This document shows, piece after piece, positions 1-8,469 of a DNA stretch of 64,000 bases. This stretch comes from Nocardia coubleae NBRC 108252 (GTDB lineage: Bacteria > Actinomycetota > Actinomycetes > Mycobacteriales > Mycobacteriaceae). The stretch is from contig NZ_BDBD01000018.1 of assembly GCF_001612805.1 (NCBI RefSeq), positions 62,001-126,000 on the forward strand, given 5' to 3'. The number at the start of each line of letters is the position of its first letter. Position 1 is the stretch's first letter. Below the pieces are notes generated by a model that saw nothing but the letters and a program-made list of their open reading frames with translations, was not told the DNA's origin and did not search any database. Both the position numbers and the translations under genes were made by a program.

Positions 1-310
1 AGTCGTCGGCGCCCGACTCCAGCCCGGCGATCCGGTCGTCCACCGAGGCGCGGGCGCTGAGCACGCAGATCGGCACGTCGTTGCCCATGGCCCGCAGCGC
101 CGTCACCACCCCGGCGCCGTCGAGGACCGGCATGTTCATATCGAGCACCACCGCGTCGGGCGCGTGCTCGGACACCGCCCGCAACGCGGCGCCACCGTCG
201 CGGGCGACGAGCACCTGGAACCCGGAGAGCCGCAGACCGCGCTCCACCGAGGCGAGCACGTCTTCGTCGTCGTCGACGACCAGCACAGTAGCGGCGGCAC
301 GTTCAGTCAC
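1..310 (-). CDS. prrA: PrrA-type response regulator, 5' part only (cut by window edge)
   Basis: This is the N-terminal receiver domain of an OmpR-family two-component response regulator; the winged-helix DNA-binding domain lies outside the window. The visible 103 residues begin with a GTG codon and contain the acidic cluster VVDDDED, the phosphoacceptor region VVLDMNMPVLDG and the segment VCVLSARASVDDR (here ICVLSAR). It agrees closely with mycobacterial PrrA as I remember it, including RGLRLSGF and VVTALRAMGNDVP. A partner kinase (PrrB) would be expected beyond the left edge. A TAGGAT box at -12 to -7 indicates a leaderless transcript. The family call is secure; the exact ortholog rests on memory of the M. 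tuberculosis protein. Confidence 0.88.
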   Translation of the reverse strand, partial: MTERAAATVLVVDDDEDVLASVERGLRLSGFQVLVARDGGAALRAVSEHAPDAVVLDMNMPVLDGAGVVTALRAMGNDVPICVLSARASVDDRIAGLESGADD

Positions 311-316
311 GCCGCA

Positions 317-322
317 ATCCTA
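317..322 (-). promoter_or_regulatory. -10 box of a leaderless promoter for prrA
   Basis: On the minus strand TAGGAT lies exactly 7 to 12 bases before the GTG start at 310. This spacing places the transcription start on the start codon, as in leaderless actinobacterial mRNAs. No Shine-Dalgarno sequence is present in the intervening bases. Confidence 0.55.
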
Positions 323-332
323 GGGGGACTCG

Positions 333-482
333 AGCGTCGAGAACCGCGGCGCCAGCCGCCGATGTCCTGTTCTCGGCGCGCCTCCGCCTCTGGACTGAGC
401 GGAGGGTGCGACGAAGGAGTGCCCGGAGGGAGGGAAGAGGCGGAGTCAAGCGTCGAGAACCGCGGCGCCAGCCGCCGATGTC
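333..482. repeat. 34-bp direct repeat pair between prrA and the CoA synthetase gene
   Basis: An identical 34-base segment starting AGCGTCGAGAACCGCGG and ending GCCGATGTC occurs at 333-366 and 449-482. The second copy runs into the stop codon of the downstream minus-strand gene. Between them is a partial inverted repeat (CCTCCGCCTCT near 382-392 and AGAGGCGGAG near 436-445). Its function is not known; it may be a duplicated gene end or a structured RNA element. Confidence 0.7.
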
Positions 483-2505
483 ATTGCGCTACCTGGTCGC
501 CGTCGGGGGTGGTCGGCCTGCCGAGCGGGGGGTTGGCGAGGATGCGGTCGGCCAGGGCGGTGAGGACGGCCGGGTCCTCGATGGTGGCCGGGGGTTCCAC
601 GTGTTCACCGGCGGTGAGCTGGCGGATGGTCTTGCGCAGGATCTTGCCCGAGCGGGTCTTGGGCAGGCCGGTGACGACGATCGCGTCGTGCAGGCTGGCG
701 ATGGCGCCGATCTGCTCGCGCACCCGTTCCACGAGCTCGTCGCGCAACTGGTCGGGCTCGATGTCGATGCCCTGCTTGAGCACCACATACGCCAGCGGCA
801 GGCTGCCCTTGAGTTCATCCGGCACGCCGATCACGGCGCACTCGGCGACGGCCTCGTGCCCGGAGATGGCGGCCTCGATACTGCCCGCCGAGAGCCGGTG
901 CCCGGCGATATTGATGACGTCGTCGGAGCGGCCGAGGACGTAGAGGTAGCCGTCTTCGTCGAAGTAGCCGGAGTCGCCGGTGAGGTAGTGGCCGGGGAAG
1001 GCCGAGAGATAGGAGCGCACGAACCGTTCCCGGTTGCGCCACAGGCCGCTCAGGCAACCGGGGGGCAGCGGCAGGCCGATGACGATATTGCCCTCGGTGC
1101 CGTTGGGTACCGGGTTGCCGCTGGCATCGAGCACCCGCAGGCGATACCCGGGCACCGGCACTCCGGCGGAACCGGGCTTCACGGGCAGTTCCTGCAGGCC
1201 GAGCGGGTCGGCGCAGATGGGCCAGCCGGTCTCGGTCTGCCACCAGTGGTCGACCACCGGAGTGTCGGGATGACCGGCGAGCAGGGTGTCGCTGGCCCAC
1301 TCGAAGGTGGCGGGGTCGAGCCGCTCGCCCGCGCAGAACAGCGCACGCAGCCGGGACAGGTCGTGGCGATGGGCAGCGGTGGCCTCCGGGTCGGCGCGGC
1401 GGATGGCACGCAACGCCGTGGGGGCGGTGAACAGCACCCGCACGTCGTGTTCGTCGACGATGCGCCAGAACGCGCCCGCGTCGGGGGTGCCGACTGGTTT
1501 GCCCTCGTAGAGCACCGTGGTCGCACCGACGAACAGCGGCGCGTAGACGATGTAGGAGTGGCCGACCACCCAGCCCACATCAGAGGACGCGAAGAACACC
1601 TGACCCGGGCCCACGTCGTAGATATTGCGCATCGACCAGGTGAGGGCCACCGCGTGGCCGCCGTTGTCGCGCACCACGCCCTTGGGCTTTCCGGTCGTTC
1701 CCGAGGTGTAGAGGATGTAGAGCGGGTCGCAGGCGCCCACGGTCACCGGCTCGGCCGGTTCGGCCTCGGCGACGGTGGCGTCCCAGTCCAGCCAGCGCGC
1801 GGCGACGGTCTGATCCGAGGCGGGCAGCACGTCGGTGGCGGGCTGGTCCTGGGCGAACTCGATGGTCGGGAACTGTGGGCGCTGTTTGACGAGCACCGTG
1901 CGCACCGAAGTGCTCTCGGCCAGGTCGAGGGCCTGCAGCACGATCGGCGGGTACTCGATGCGGCGGCCCGGCTCGAGCCCGCCCGACGCGGTGACGACGA
2001 GCACCGGCTCGGCGTCGTCGATGCGGGCCGCCAGCTCGGGTGCGGCGAACCCGCCGAAGACCACCGAGTGGACCGCGCCGATGCGGGCGCACGCGAGCAT
2101 GGCGATCACGGCCTCGGGGATCATCGGCAGATAGATCACCACTCGGTTACCGGCGACCACGCCGAGATCACGCATCGCCCCGGCGAAGCGTTCCACCTCG
2201 TTGAGCAATTCCGCATACGTATAAGTCGTTGTGGTGTCGGTCATGGCCGACACATAGATCAACGCGGCCTGATCCGAACGTCCACCTTCGGCGAGAGTTC
2301 CGCCGCGCACATGCCGGTCGAGGGCGTTCACACAGGTATTGAGCTTGCCGTCGGGATACCAACGGGCCGAACGTTTGTCGGCGGCGTCGAGAGTGTGCTC
2401 GGGGGCGAGATCCCACTCGATCTCGCGAGCGGCGGCTGACCAGAAGTCGGCTGGATCGACCAGGCTGGTCTGATAGACCGGCCGGTACTCGTGTTCGGTG
2501 TCCAA
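481..2505 (-). CDS. prpE: Propionyl-/acetyl-CoA synthetase (AMP-forming), PrpE-like
   Basis: This cytosolic enzyme activates a short-chain carboxylate (propionate or acetate) with ATP and CoA through an acyl-adenylate. The N-terminus YRPVYQTSLVDPADFWSAAA is the ACAS_N segment typical of PrpE/Acs. The core P-loop YTSGTTGKPKG lies near residue 265, followed by WWQTETGWP and the A8-type region YLTGDSGYFDEDGY. The C-terminal catalytic lysine sits in KTRSGKILRKT. The longer reading frame reaches 2625, but I chose a TTG start at 2505 because AGGAGT lies 7 bases before it and the extra 40 residues are not family-like. That gives 674 residues. The WWQTETGWP pocket and overall pattern favour PrpE over Acs, but the substrate is inferred. 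Confidence 0.88.
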   Translation of the reverse strand: MDTEHEYRPVYQTSLVDPADFWSAAAREIEWDLAPEHTLDAADKRSARWYPDGKLNTCVNALDRHVRGGTLAEGGRSDQAALIYVSAMTDTTTTYTYAELLNEVERFAGAMRDLGVVAGNRVVIYLPMIPEAVIAMLACARIGAVHSVVFGGFAAPELAARIDDAEPVLVVTASGGLEPGRRIEYPPIVLQALDLAESTSVRTVLVKQRPQFPTIEFAQDQPATDVLPASDQTVAARWLDWDATVAEAEPAEPVTVGACDPLYILYTSGTTGKPKGVVRDNGGHAVALTWSMRNIYDVGPGQVFFASSDVGWVVGHSYIVYAPLFVGATTVLYEGKPVGTPDAGAFWRIVDEHDVRVLFTAPTALRAIRRADPEATAAHRHDLSRLRALFCAGERLDPATFEWASDTLLAGHPDTPVVDHWWQTETGWPICADPLGLQELPVKPGSAGVPVPGYRLRVLDASGNPVPNGTEGNIVIGLPLPPGCLSGLWRNRERFVRSYLSAFPGHYLTGDSGYFDEDGYLYVLGRSDDVINIAGHRLSAGSIEAAISGHEAVAECAVIGVPDELKGSLPLAYVVLKQGIDIEPDQLRDELVERVREQIGAIASLHDAIVVTGLPKTRSGKILRKTIRQLTAGEHVEPPATIEDPAVLTALADRILANPPLGRPTTPDGDQVAQ

Positions 2506-2670
2506 GCCTGTGACTCCTAGCCTCGCTTCGTGCCCGCTCGATAGATCCTGATGATTGTGGCAGACTTCACGCGACACCCGAGGGGGTGCCGCGACCTTTG
2601 GTTTTGCCTGTAACGGGCAGGTCATCGCGCGGACCTCTACCGGGAGTCGGCCAAGAAGTTATTGATCCGT

Positions 2671-2676
2671 TAGAAT
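2671..2676 (+). promoter_or_regulatory. Candidate -10 box upstream of the conservon
   Basis: TAGAAT matches the actinobacterial TANNNT -10 consensus and lies in a locally AT-rich stretch about 95 bases upstream of the first conservon gene. No convincing -35 element is visible at the expected spacing. Confidence 0.35.
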
Positions 2677-2711
2677 CTGTTGTCACTTATTCGGGCAGTC
2701 GTAGACGCAAT

Positions 2712-2740
2712 TTCTCGGCCAGCCGCAGTTCTCGGCCAGC
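2712..2740 (+). repeat. Two exact 12-bp direct repeats in the conservon leader
   Basis: TTCTCGGCCAGC occurs at 2712-2723 and again at 2729-2740, a 17-base period. The copies lie in the presumed 5' untranslated region and could be protein- or RNA-level regulatory sites. Nothing else in the sequence identifies a binding protein. Confidence 0.45.
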
Positions 2741-2767
2741 ACCGTCTGGCGAGCCACCATTGCGCCT

Positions 2768-5700
2768 GTGGAGGTTCGTGATGGCGCACGGTACGAGGCC
2801 AGTTTGGAAAGTGAGTGGGAGATGCGTGACGCCGCTAGGTCCGGCAGCAAGCGCTGGGCGCTCGGCAACTGGGACCTGCGTTGGAAGGTTACGGCCGTCT
2901 TGGCTGTGCCTCTCGCGGTCGCGGTCGGGCTCGGCGTGTCGAGGATTACCTCCGAGTTCACCGAGGCCAACCGGCTTTCGAGCATCAACGAGCAGGTAGA
3001 CGCGATTCCGTCGGTCACCTCGCTCAGTGCTGTGACCGCGCGGGTGACCGGTAGCCAGACCGTGCCCGCCGGTCCCGGGGTCACCCTGGTGACCGACCAG
3101 GACCTCGTCGACCTCGACGCTGCCATCGCCGAGGGCGAGGCCGAGCTCGGTCGACTCGTCGACCTGCCGAAGGCGCACTCCGCGCTCGAGCGGATGATCG
3201 CCCAGGCCAAGAATGTGCGTGCCCAGGGCAAGGGGCTCACGGCCTCGCCCGATACCGCGCTCGCCTCGGTCGAGCAGATGCGCAAGGACAGTGTCTCGAT
3301 CGTCGAGTCGACGATCGCCCAGGTGAGCAACCCGGTGATGGACACGGCCAAGCTGCGCCTGGTCGACTCGCTCAACACCCGGTCGATCCTCGTCGATCAG
3401 CTGGCCGCGATCTCGGAGATGCTGCGCGGATCGCCCGCGGGCCCGCAGAACTACCTCACCGGCGTGGCAACCGAGCGTCACCTGCTCGACGTGCTCGCCA
3501 ACCGCTTCCCCGACGGCGACCAGGTGCTCGCCGACCTCAAGACCCAGGCCGACATCCGCCAGAACCTGGTGAGCGGGCCCGACGTGGCCGCGGGCAAGCT
3601 GCCGATCGGCGAGATGCGGACCTCGCTGGTCACCAGTCTCGTGGCCTACGAAACCGTCGTCGACGAGTCGACCAAGGCCATCGAGACCTCGATGGACGAG
3701 CTCACCACCTCGGCCGCCACCGGCGCCTGGACCTACACCGCGGTCGTCATCGCGACCATCCTCGCCGCGCTGCTGCTCGCCGTGTTCGTCGCGCGCTCGA
3801 TGATCGTGCCGCTGCACCGCCTGCGCCTGGCCGCGCTGCGCGTGGCCGAGTCCGACCTGCCCCACGAGGTCGCCCAGCTCCGCAACGGCGCCGCCCCCGA
3901 GGACGTGCCGCTCGAACCGATGCCGGTGCGCTCCGACGAGGAGATCGGCCAGCTGGCCCGCGCCGTCGACGACATCCACGGTCAGGCGCTGCGCCTGGCC
4001 AGCGACCAGGCGCAGATGCGTTCGCAGGTCAACGACATGTTCGAGACGCTGGCGCGGCGGTCCAAGTCGCTCGTCGACCATCAGCTCACCCTCATCGAGG
4101 CGATGGAGTACGACGAGAAGGACCCGCGCCTGCTCGAGAACCTCTTCCGCCTCGACCACCTCGCCGCGCGTATGCGCCGTAACGGTGACAACCTGCTGAT
4201 CCTCGCCGGCACCAAGCAGCGGCGTTCCAAGTCGGCCCCGGTCGAGATCGCCGACGTGCTCCGCGCCGCGATCTCCGAGGTCGAGGACTACGAGCGCGTG
4301 AAGCTCGGCGCCACCCCGCGCGGTTCGCTCGTCGAACCGGCCGCCTCCGACCTGGCGCACCTGTTCGCCGAGTTGCTCGACAACGCGCTGCGCGCTTCGC
4401 CGCCGGAGACCGACGTCAAGTTCACCTTCGCCCAGGCACACGACCAGGGTCTGCTGATCGAGGTGGCCGACCGGGGCATCGGTATGCCGCCCGCGGAGAT
4501 GACCGACATCAACCGCAGGCTCGAGCAGGCCGCCGAGCCCGGCCCCGACACCGCCCGCCACATGGGTCTGTTCGTGGTCGGCCGTCTGGCCGAGCGGCAC
4601 GGTCTCACCGTCCGCCTGCGCCCGACGTTCGATACCGCGCGCGATCCGGGCGTCACCGTCACCGTGCACGTGCCGGTCGGCCTGATCGTCTCGGGTGCCG
4701 GTGGCGCGGTCGTGCCGCCGAACCAGCTGCAGAAGCAGCAGCAACCGCCGCAGCCGCAGAAACCGCAGCCCCAGCAGCCGCAGCAGCCGAGCACCATGCA
4801 GACCCGTGCGATCACCCGTACCCCGGGTGGCAACATGATGGTCACCGTCGACCCGGGCGTGAGCCCGCCGCCGACCGGTCCCGGTGGACTGCCGCAGCGT
4901 CAGCCGGGCAATGCCATGGCGCAGACGCAGGACGGCAACGAGCAGTCCACGTCGTTGCGCCCGGCCACCCCCGGTCAGGGCAATGTGCCGCAGCGCGGCA
5001 AGCTGGCCGCGGCCAACCTGCCCAAGCGCAATCTGGCACCGGGTGGTCCCGGCGCGCCGCAGCGTCCGCAGCCACCCCAGCCCCCGCAGGGCAAGCCGGG
5101 CGAGGCCAAGCCCGCGCCGACGGCCGGTGGCCTGCCGCAGCGTCAGCCGGGAGCCAACGGTGCGCCCGCCCGCGAGCAGGGTCAGCCGCCGCGCGACGCG
5201 GCACCCACCCGTGAGGGCGGCCTGCCGCAGCGTTCGCCCGGCGCCAACGGCGCCCCGCCGCGTGACCCGTCGACCGGCCTGCCGCAGCGCGACCCGTCGA
5301 ATCGCGCGCCGCAGCGCGACCAGAGCGGCGGCCTCCCGCAGCGTGACCCGGCAGGCGGCCCGCAGTCCGGCGGCCTGCCGCAGCGCTCGCCCTCGGGCGG
5401 TCTCCCGCAGCGTGACCCGTCCAACGGTCTGCCGCAGCGGGAGCAGACCGGTGGTCTGCCGCAACGTGATCCGTCCACCGGCCTGCCGCAGCGTGCGCCG
5501 AACAACCCGCCGACCGGACTCCCACAGCGTGGCGGCCCCGTGCCGCAGCGTGATTCCGAGCCGGTGCAGCGCGATCCGTCGACGGGCCTGCCGCAGCGTG
5601 GTGGCCCTGCGCCGCAGCGTGATTCCGAGCCGGTGCAGCGCGACCCCGCGACCGGTCTGCCGCAGCGTGGTGGCCTACCCCAGCGCGAGCCGACCCCGCG

Positions 5701-6502
5701 TCTGCCGCACCGCGAGCAGTCCGGCGGCCTGCCGCGCCTGGACAACCCGGCCGGCGGTCTGCCGCAACGGAATCCGGCCAACGGGCTGCCGCAGCGCAAC
5801 CCCGCCGGTGGCCTGCCGCAGCGCACCCCGTCGGAAACGCCCGCCGCCCAGCGGGATCCGGCCGACGGCGGCCTGCCGCAGCGCGCGCCCGGTCTCCCGC
5901 AGCGCGGTGAAGCCCCCCCGGAGCGCCCACTCGGACCGAATGGGCTGCCCCAGCGTGCTCCCGGCGCTACTGTGGTACCGCAGGCGAACGCCGGGCCGGG
6001 AGTGGCTCTGCCGCAACGGGATCGGGATCCTGCGGAGCCGGGGAACGCTGCGTCGGCAGGGCGTGATCCGGGACGGCACAGCTATCGGTCGAATCCGGCC
6101 AAGGCCGCGTCGTTCTTCCAGACCAGGTTGCAGCCGGCACCGGAGGGCGATTCCGTGATGGGCGGAACGCCGATCTTCGCGGAGATGATGTCGGCGTGGC
6201 TCACGGACGAGAATTCCGACCGGTCCCAGCTGGCCGCCGCCTTCGAATCACCCGGTGACGAAGGTTGGCAGGCCGCGCGACGGGCCGCCGAGGCGCAGGC
6301 CGAGGCCCGCACGGCCGCCGGCTTGCCACAACGCAATCCGGGCGGAAGGCTCGTGCCCGGTGGCGTGACCGGTAACGCCGACCGCACACCGAAGCGCGAC
6401 CCTGAAACCATCAGGTCCAGCTTGAGTCGTCACCAGCAGGGCGTCCGGGATGGCCGCGCAATGAAGGCAATGAACCTAACCGGAGATAAAGGAGACCGAT
6501 GA
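2768..6502 (+). CDS. Conservon sensor-histidine-kinase-like ATPase with GLPQR-repeat tail (CvnA type)
   Basis: This is the membrane sensor of a conservon, the actinobacterial four-gene signalling module. It has a first transmembrane helix at about residues 41-58 and an extracytoplasmic nitrate/nitrite-sensor-like region at about 60-318. A second helix (about 321-345) is followed by a HAMP-like linker and then a GHKL ATPase with N-box ELLDNALRAS (about 536-545), G1 box VADRGIGMPP and G2 region MGLFVVGRLAERHG. No standard H-box phosphoacceptor motif is obvious. From about residue 650 the protein becomes a Q/P/R-rich low-complexity tail with about 20 exact GLPQR units, before a short folded-looking C-terminus. 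GTG 2768 is the longest start; ATG 2822, just before the first basic segment, is an alternative. The stop overlaps the next start by 4 bases. Confidence 0.9.
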   Translation: MEVRDGARYEASLESEWEMRDAARSGSKRWALGNWDLRWKVTAVLAVPLAVAVGLGVSRITSEFTEANRLSSINEQVDAIPSVTSLSAVTARVTGSQTVPAGPGVTLVTDQDLVDLDAAIAEGEAELGRLVDLPKAHSALERMIAQAKNVRAQGKGLTASPDTALASVEQMRKDSVSIVESTIAQVSNPVMDTAKLRLVDSLNTRSILVDQLAAISEMLRGSPAGPQNYLTGVATERHLLDVLANRFPDGDQVLADLKTQADIRQNLVSGPDVAAGKLPIGEMRTSLVTSLVAYETVVDESTKAIETSMDELTTSAATGAWTYTAVVIATILAALLLAVFVARSMIVPLHRLRLAALRVAESDLPHEVAQLRNGAAPEDVPLEPMPVRSDEEIGQLARAVDDIHGQALRLASDQAQMRSQVNDMFETLARRSKSLVDHQLTLIEAMEYDEKDPRLLENLFRLDHLAARMRRNGDNLLILAGTKQRRSKSAPVEIADVLRAAISEVEDYERVKLGATPRGSLVEPAASDLAHLFAELLDNALRASPPETDVKFTFAQAHDQGLLIEVADRGIGMPPAEMTDINRRLEQAAEPGPDTARHMGLFVVGRLAERHGLTVRLRPTFDTARDPGVTVTVHVPVGLIVSGAGGAVVPPNQLQKQQQPPQPQKPQPQQPQQPSTMQTRAITRTPGGNMMVTVDPGVSPPPTGPGGLPQRQPGNAMAQTQDGNEQSTSLRPATPGQGNVPQRGKLAAANLPKRNLAPGGPGAPQRPQPPQPPQGKPGEAKPAPTAGGLPQRQPGANGAPAREQGQPPRDAAPTREGGLPQRSPGANGAPPRDPSTGLPQRDPSNRAPQRDQSGGLPQRDPAGGPQSGGLPQRSPSGGLPQRDPSNGLPQREQTGGLPQRDPSTGLPQRAPNNPPTGLPQRGGPVPQRDSEPVQRDPSTGLPQRGGPAPQRDSEPVQRDPATGLPQRGGLPQREPTPRLPHREQSGGLPRLDNPAGGLPQRNPANGLPQRNPAGGLPQRTPSETPAAQRDPADGGLPQRAPGLPQRGEAPPERPLGPNGLPQRAPGATVVPQANAGPGVALPQRDRDPAEPGNAASAGRDPGRHSYRSNPAKAASFFQTRLQPAPEGDSVMGGTPIFAEMMSAWLTDENSDRSQLAAAFESPGDEGWQAARRAAEAQAEARTAAGLPQRNPGGRLVPGGVTGNADRTPKRDPETIRSSLSRHQQGVRDGRAMKAMNLTGDKGDR
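4884..6030 (+). repeat. Coding repeat tract encoding GLPQR units
   Basis: About 20 copies of the peptide GLPQR, often extended as GGLPQRDPS or TGLPQRGG, recur at irregular 8-20 residue intervals. They are encoded mainly by variants of ctgccgcagcg. The synonymous variation between units and the irregular spacing argue for an old, protein-selected repeat rather than recent slippage. One further unit lies at residue about 1185. Confidence 0.85.
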
Positions 6503-6912
6503 ACCCCGATCTAGGTGGTACGAACCGTCAGCTGGATTGGCTGGTTTCGAACTTCGCCAACGAGGTTCCTGGCGTAGCCCATGCTGTCCTTGTCTCGGCC
6601 GACGGCCTGCTGATGGCCGCCAGTGCCCAGCTACCGGTCGACCGCGCGGAGCAGCTGTCTGCTGTCACCGCCGGTCTGGCCAGCCTGTCCGTCGGCGTGT
6701 CGAATCTTTTCGAAGGCGGTACGGTACTGCAGTCCGTCGTCGAGATGGAGCACGGTTACCTGCTGCTGATGGCAGTGGGCGACGGCTCCTATCTCGCGGT
6801 CCTGACCAACACCTCGTGTGACATCGGTCAGGTCGGCTACGAGATGGCTCTGTTGGTCGAGCGTGTGGGCCAGACCGTCCAGGCCACGCCACGCGTCACG
6901 ATGGGTTCCTGA
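6499..6912 (+). CDS. Roadblock/LC7-domain protein of the conservon (CvnB type)
   Basis: This 137-residue cytosolic protein is a roadblock/LC7-fold regulator that, in conservons, interacts with the small GTPase (family knowledge). The text LDWLVSNFANEVPGVAHAVLVSADGL and the later GYLLLMAVGDGSYLAVLT are classic roadblock strands and helices. Its ATG overlaps the stop of the upstream kinase-like gene (ATGA), and AAGGAG lies directly upstream, so translation is coupled. The gene order kinase, roadblock, DUF742, GTPase is diagnostic for a conservon. Confidence 0.93.
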   Translation: MNPDLGGTNRQLDWLVSNFANEVPGVAHAVLVSADGLLMAASAQLPVDRAEQLSAVTAGLASLSVGVSNLFEGGTVLQSVVEMEHGYLLLMAVGDGSYLAVLTNTSCDIGQVGYEMALLVERVGQTVQATPRVTMGS

Positions 6913-6919
6913 TGGTGGG

Positions 6920-7294
6920 ATGGACATAGACGATCACCGCATGGGAAGCGCCGAGCCAAGCCTCGTTCGCCCTTACTCGTTGACTTCCGGCCGTACGCGG
7001 CCGGCAGTCGAGTTGGCGTTGGAGGCTCTCGTTGCCTCGCATCCGGTCGCCATGGAGCGGCAGTTCGAACTGAACAACCTCGAAACGTCCATCGTGGAGT
7101 TGTGCAGACAATCGCCGTCCGTCGCCGAGATAGCCGCCCAGCTGCGCATCCCCATCGGGGTTGCGCGGGTACTGGTGGCCGACCTCATCGAGGCCGGTCA
7201 TGTTCGGGTCTCGGCGACTTTGAAAGACGATTCCAGCGACGATGAACGTCGCGAGCTGATCGAAAGGGTTCTCAGTGGACTCCGGCGTATTTGA
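6920..7294 (+). CDS. DUF742 protein of the conservon (CvnC type)
   Basis: This 124-residue protein belongs to the DUF742 family found in third position of conservons. The motif SLVRPYSLTSGRTRP, near the N-terminus, is the family hallmark. The C-terminal half (SPSVAEIAAQLRIPIGVARVLVADLIEAGHV) reads as a winged-helix-like fold. I chose ATG 6920, eight bases after the roadblock stop, although a frame extends further upstream inside that gene; ATG 6941 is also possible. It overlaps the start of the GTPase gene by 20 bases. Confidence 0.9.
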   Translation: MDIDDHRMGSAEPSLVRPYSLTSGRTRPAVELALEALVASHPVAMERQFELNNLETSIVELCRQSPSVAEIAAQLRIPIGVARVLVADLIEAGHVRVSATLKDDSSDDERRELIERVLSGLRRI

Positions 7295-7877
7295 TTCGAC
7301 GGCGCAGGTCGACACCCGCACGAGCAAGCCGACTTCGGCGAAGATCGTTGTTGCCGGTGGCTTCGGTGTCGGTAAGACCACGTTGGTCGGTGCGGTGTCG
7401 GAGATCGTTCCGCTGCGCACCGAGGCGTTGGTGACCAATGCCAGTGCTGGAATCGACAACCTCACCGGCATTCCGCAGAAGTCGACCACCACGGTGGCCA
7501 TGGACTTCGGCCGGATCAGCCTCGCCGACGACCTGGTCCTGTACCTGTTCGGTACGCCGGGCCAGTACCGGTTCTGGTTCATGTGGGACGACCTCATCCG
7601 CGGCGCCATCGGCGCCGTGGTGCTGGTCGACACCCGCAGGCTGGAGGACAGCTTCGCGGCCGTCGACTACTTCGAGGCACGTGGCCTGCCGTTCCTGGTG
7701 GCGCTCAACGAGTTCGACGACGCACCGAAGTACCCGCTCGAGGACATCCGCCAGGCCCTCGCGGTCCCCGCGGATGTCCCGATCATGTCGATCGACGCCC
7801 GCCGCCGCGAGCCGGCCAAGCAGGCACTGGTCTCGCTCACCGAATACGCGCTGCGCAAGGTGATGCAGGGCTACTGA
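7275..7877 (+). CDS. Conservon small GTP/ATP-binding protein (CvnD type)
   Basis: This 200-residue protein is the nucleotide-binding switch of the conservon. It has a P-loop GGFGVGKTT near residue 30, a switch-II-like stretch LYLFGTPGQYRFW and the base-specificity motif NEFD near residue 138. The GTG start lies inside the DUF742 gene with GAAAGGG upstream, so the pair is translationally coupled. No cytochrome P450 (CvnE), present in some Streptomyces conservons, follows here. A strong hairpin lies just downstream of the stop. Confidence 0.92.
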   Translation: MDSGVFDSTAQVDTRTSKPTSAKIVVAGGFGVGKTTLVGAVSEIVPLRTEALVTNASAGIDNLTGIPQKSTTTVAMDFGRISLADDLVLYLFGTPGQYRFWFMWDDLIRGAIGAVVLVDTRRLEDSFAAVDYFEARGLPFLVALNEFDDAPKYPLEDIRQALAVPADVPIMSIDARRREPAKQALVSLTEYALRKVMQGY

Positions 7878-7886
7878 TCGGCGGGT

Positions 7887-7915
7887 GGGGCTGCGTCGAT
7901 GAAGGCCGCAGCCCC
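7887..7915. terminator. Hairpin between the convergent conservon and membrane-protein genes
   Basis: GGGGCTGCG (7887-7895) pairs perfectly with CGCAGCCCC (7907-7915) around an 11-base loop. The position between converging gene ends fits a bidirectional terminator, though there is no U-tract. Confidence 0.6.
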
Positions 7916-7926
7916 GGTCTCACCCG

Positions 7927-8469
7927 TCAGGGTTCCGGTTCGGGATCGGGACGGGTCCAGCCGATGATCATCGCGGGCGCGCAACCGCCCGCCATGAGGG
8001 CTGCCAGCAGCATGAGTCCTCCCGCGTAGGCGGTGCGATACGCATCGGCTTCGGGGTTGATAGCGCTTGCCCCGATCAGGAAGAACAGACCCGGCAGGGT
8101 CAACGACTGGGTGAGCGCGAGGCCGACCGAGCGGGCTTTGTTGCGCTCGGCGATCTCGAATTCGTCGAGCATCTGTTCCGGCGCGTAATCCTGTCCGCCG
8201 CTGGCGATTCGCAGCATGGTCCAGGCGGGCAGGAACAGCAGGAGCGAGATCGTCGCGATCACGACCGGCACGACCTGCAGGTCGAACGCGCACAGCACGC
8301 CCGCGATCGCCACTCCGGCAAGCGCGGTCACGGTGCCGATCACCAGTAGCCGCCGACGTCGTTGCGGCCGCCAGCTTTTCAGCATGCCCGCCGTGCGCTG
8401 TTCCTGTACGAGCCAGCGCCGCACCCGATAGTCCTGATAGCGGTCGATCAAACCGGTCGCGCTGGTCAT
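7927..8469 (-). CDS. Four-helix integral membrane protein paired with an XRE regulator
   Basis: This 180-residue protein has a basic cytosolic N-terminus (LIDRYQDYRVRRWLVQEQ) and four hydrophobic segments: VIGTVTALAGVAIAGVL, VVPVVIATISLLLFLPAW, SLTLPGLFFLIGA and AGGLMLLAALMAGG. No enzyme motif is visible and I do not recognise a function. The ATG at 8469 overlaps the stop of the upstream XRE gene by 4 bases (ATGA) and is preceded by AAAGG. Small XRE regulator plus multi-helix membrane protein pairs are common in Gram-positives and are usually autoregulated; here the family link is inferred from layout only. Confidence 0.75.
   Translation of the reverse strand: MTSATGLIDRYQDYRVRRWLVQEQRTAGMLKSWRPQRRRRLLVIGTVTALAGVAIAGVLCAFDLQVVPVVIATISLLLFLPAWTMLRIASGGQDYAPEQMLDEFEIAERNKARSVGLALTQSLTLPGLFFLIGASAINPEADAYRTAYAGGLMLLAALMAGGCAPAMIIGWTRPDPEPEP

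Noticed and set aside
2687..5464. A 925-codon minus-strand frame opposite the conservon kinase-like gene.
   Set aside because: It is Arg/Gly-rich low complexity. The plus strand has clear GHKL ATPase boxes and an operon of conservon partners.
4884..6030. Tandem DNA repeat or CRISPR in the conservon gene.
   Set aside because: The units are irregular in length and differ in codons but keep the peptide GLPQR in one frame, so it is a coding repeat.
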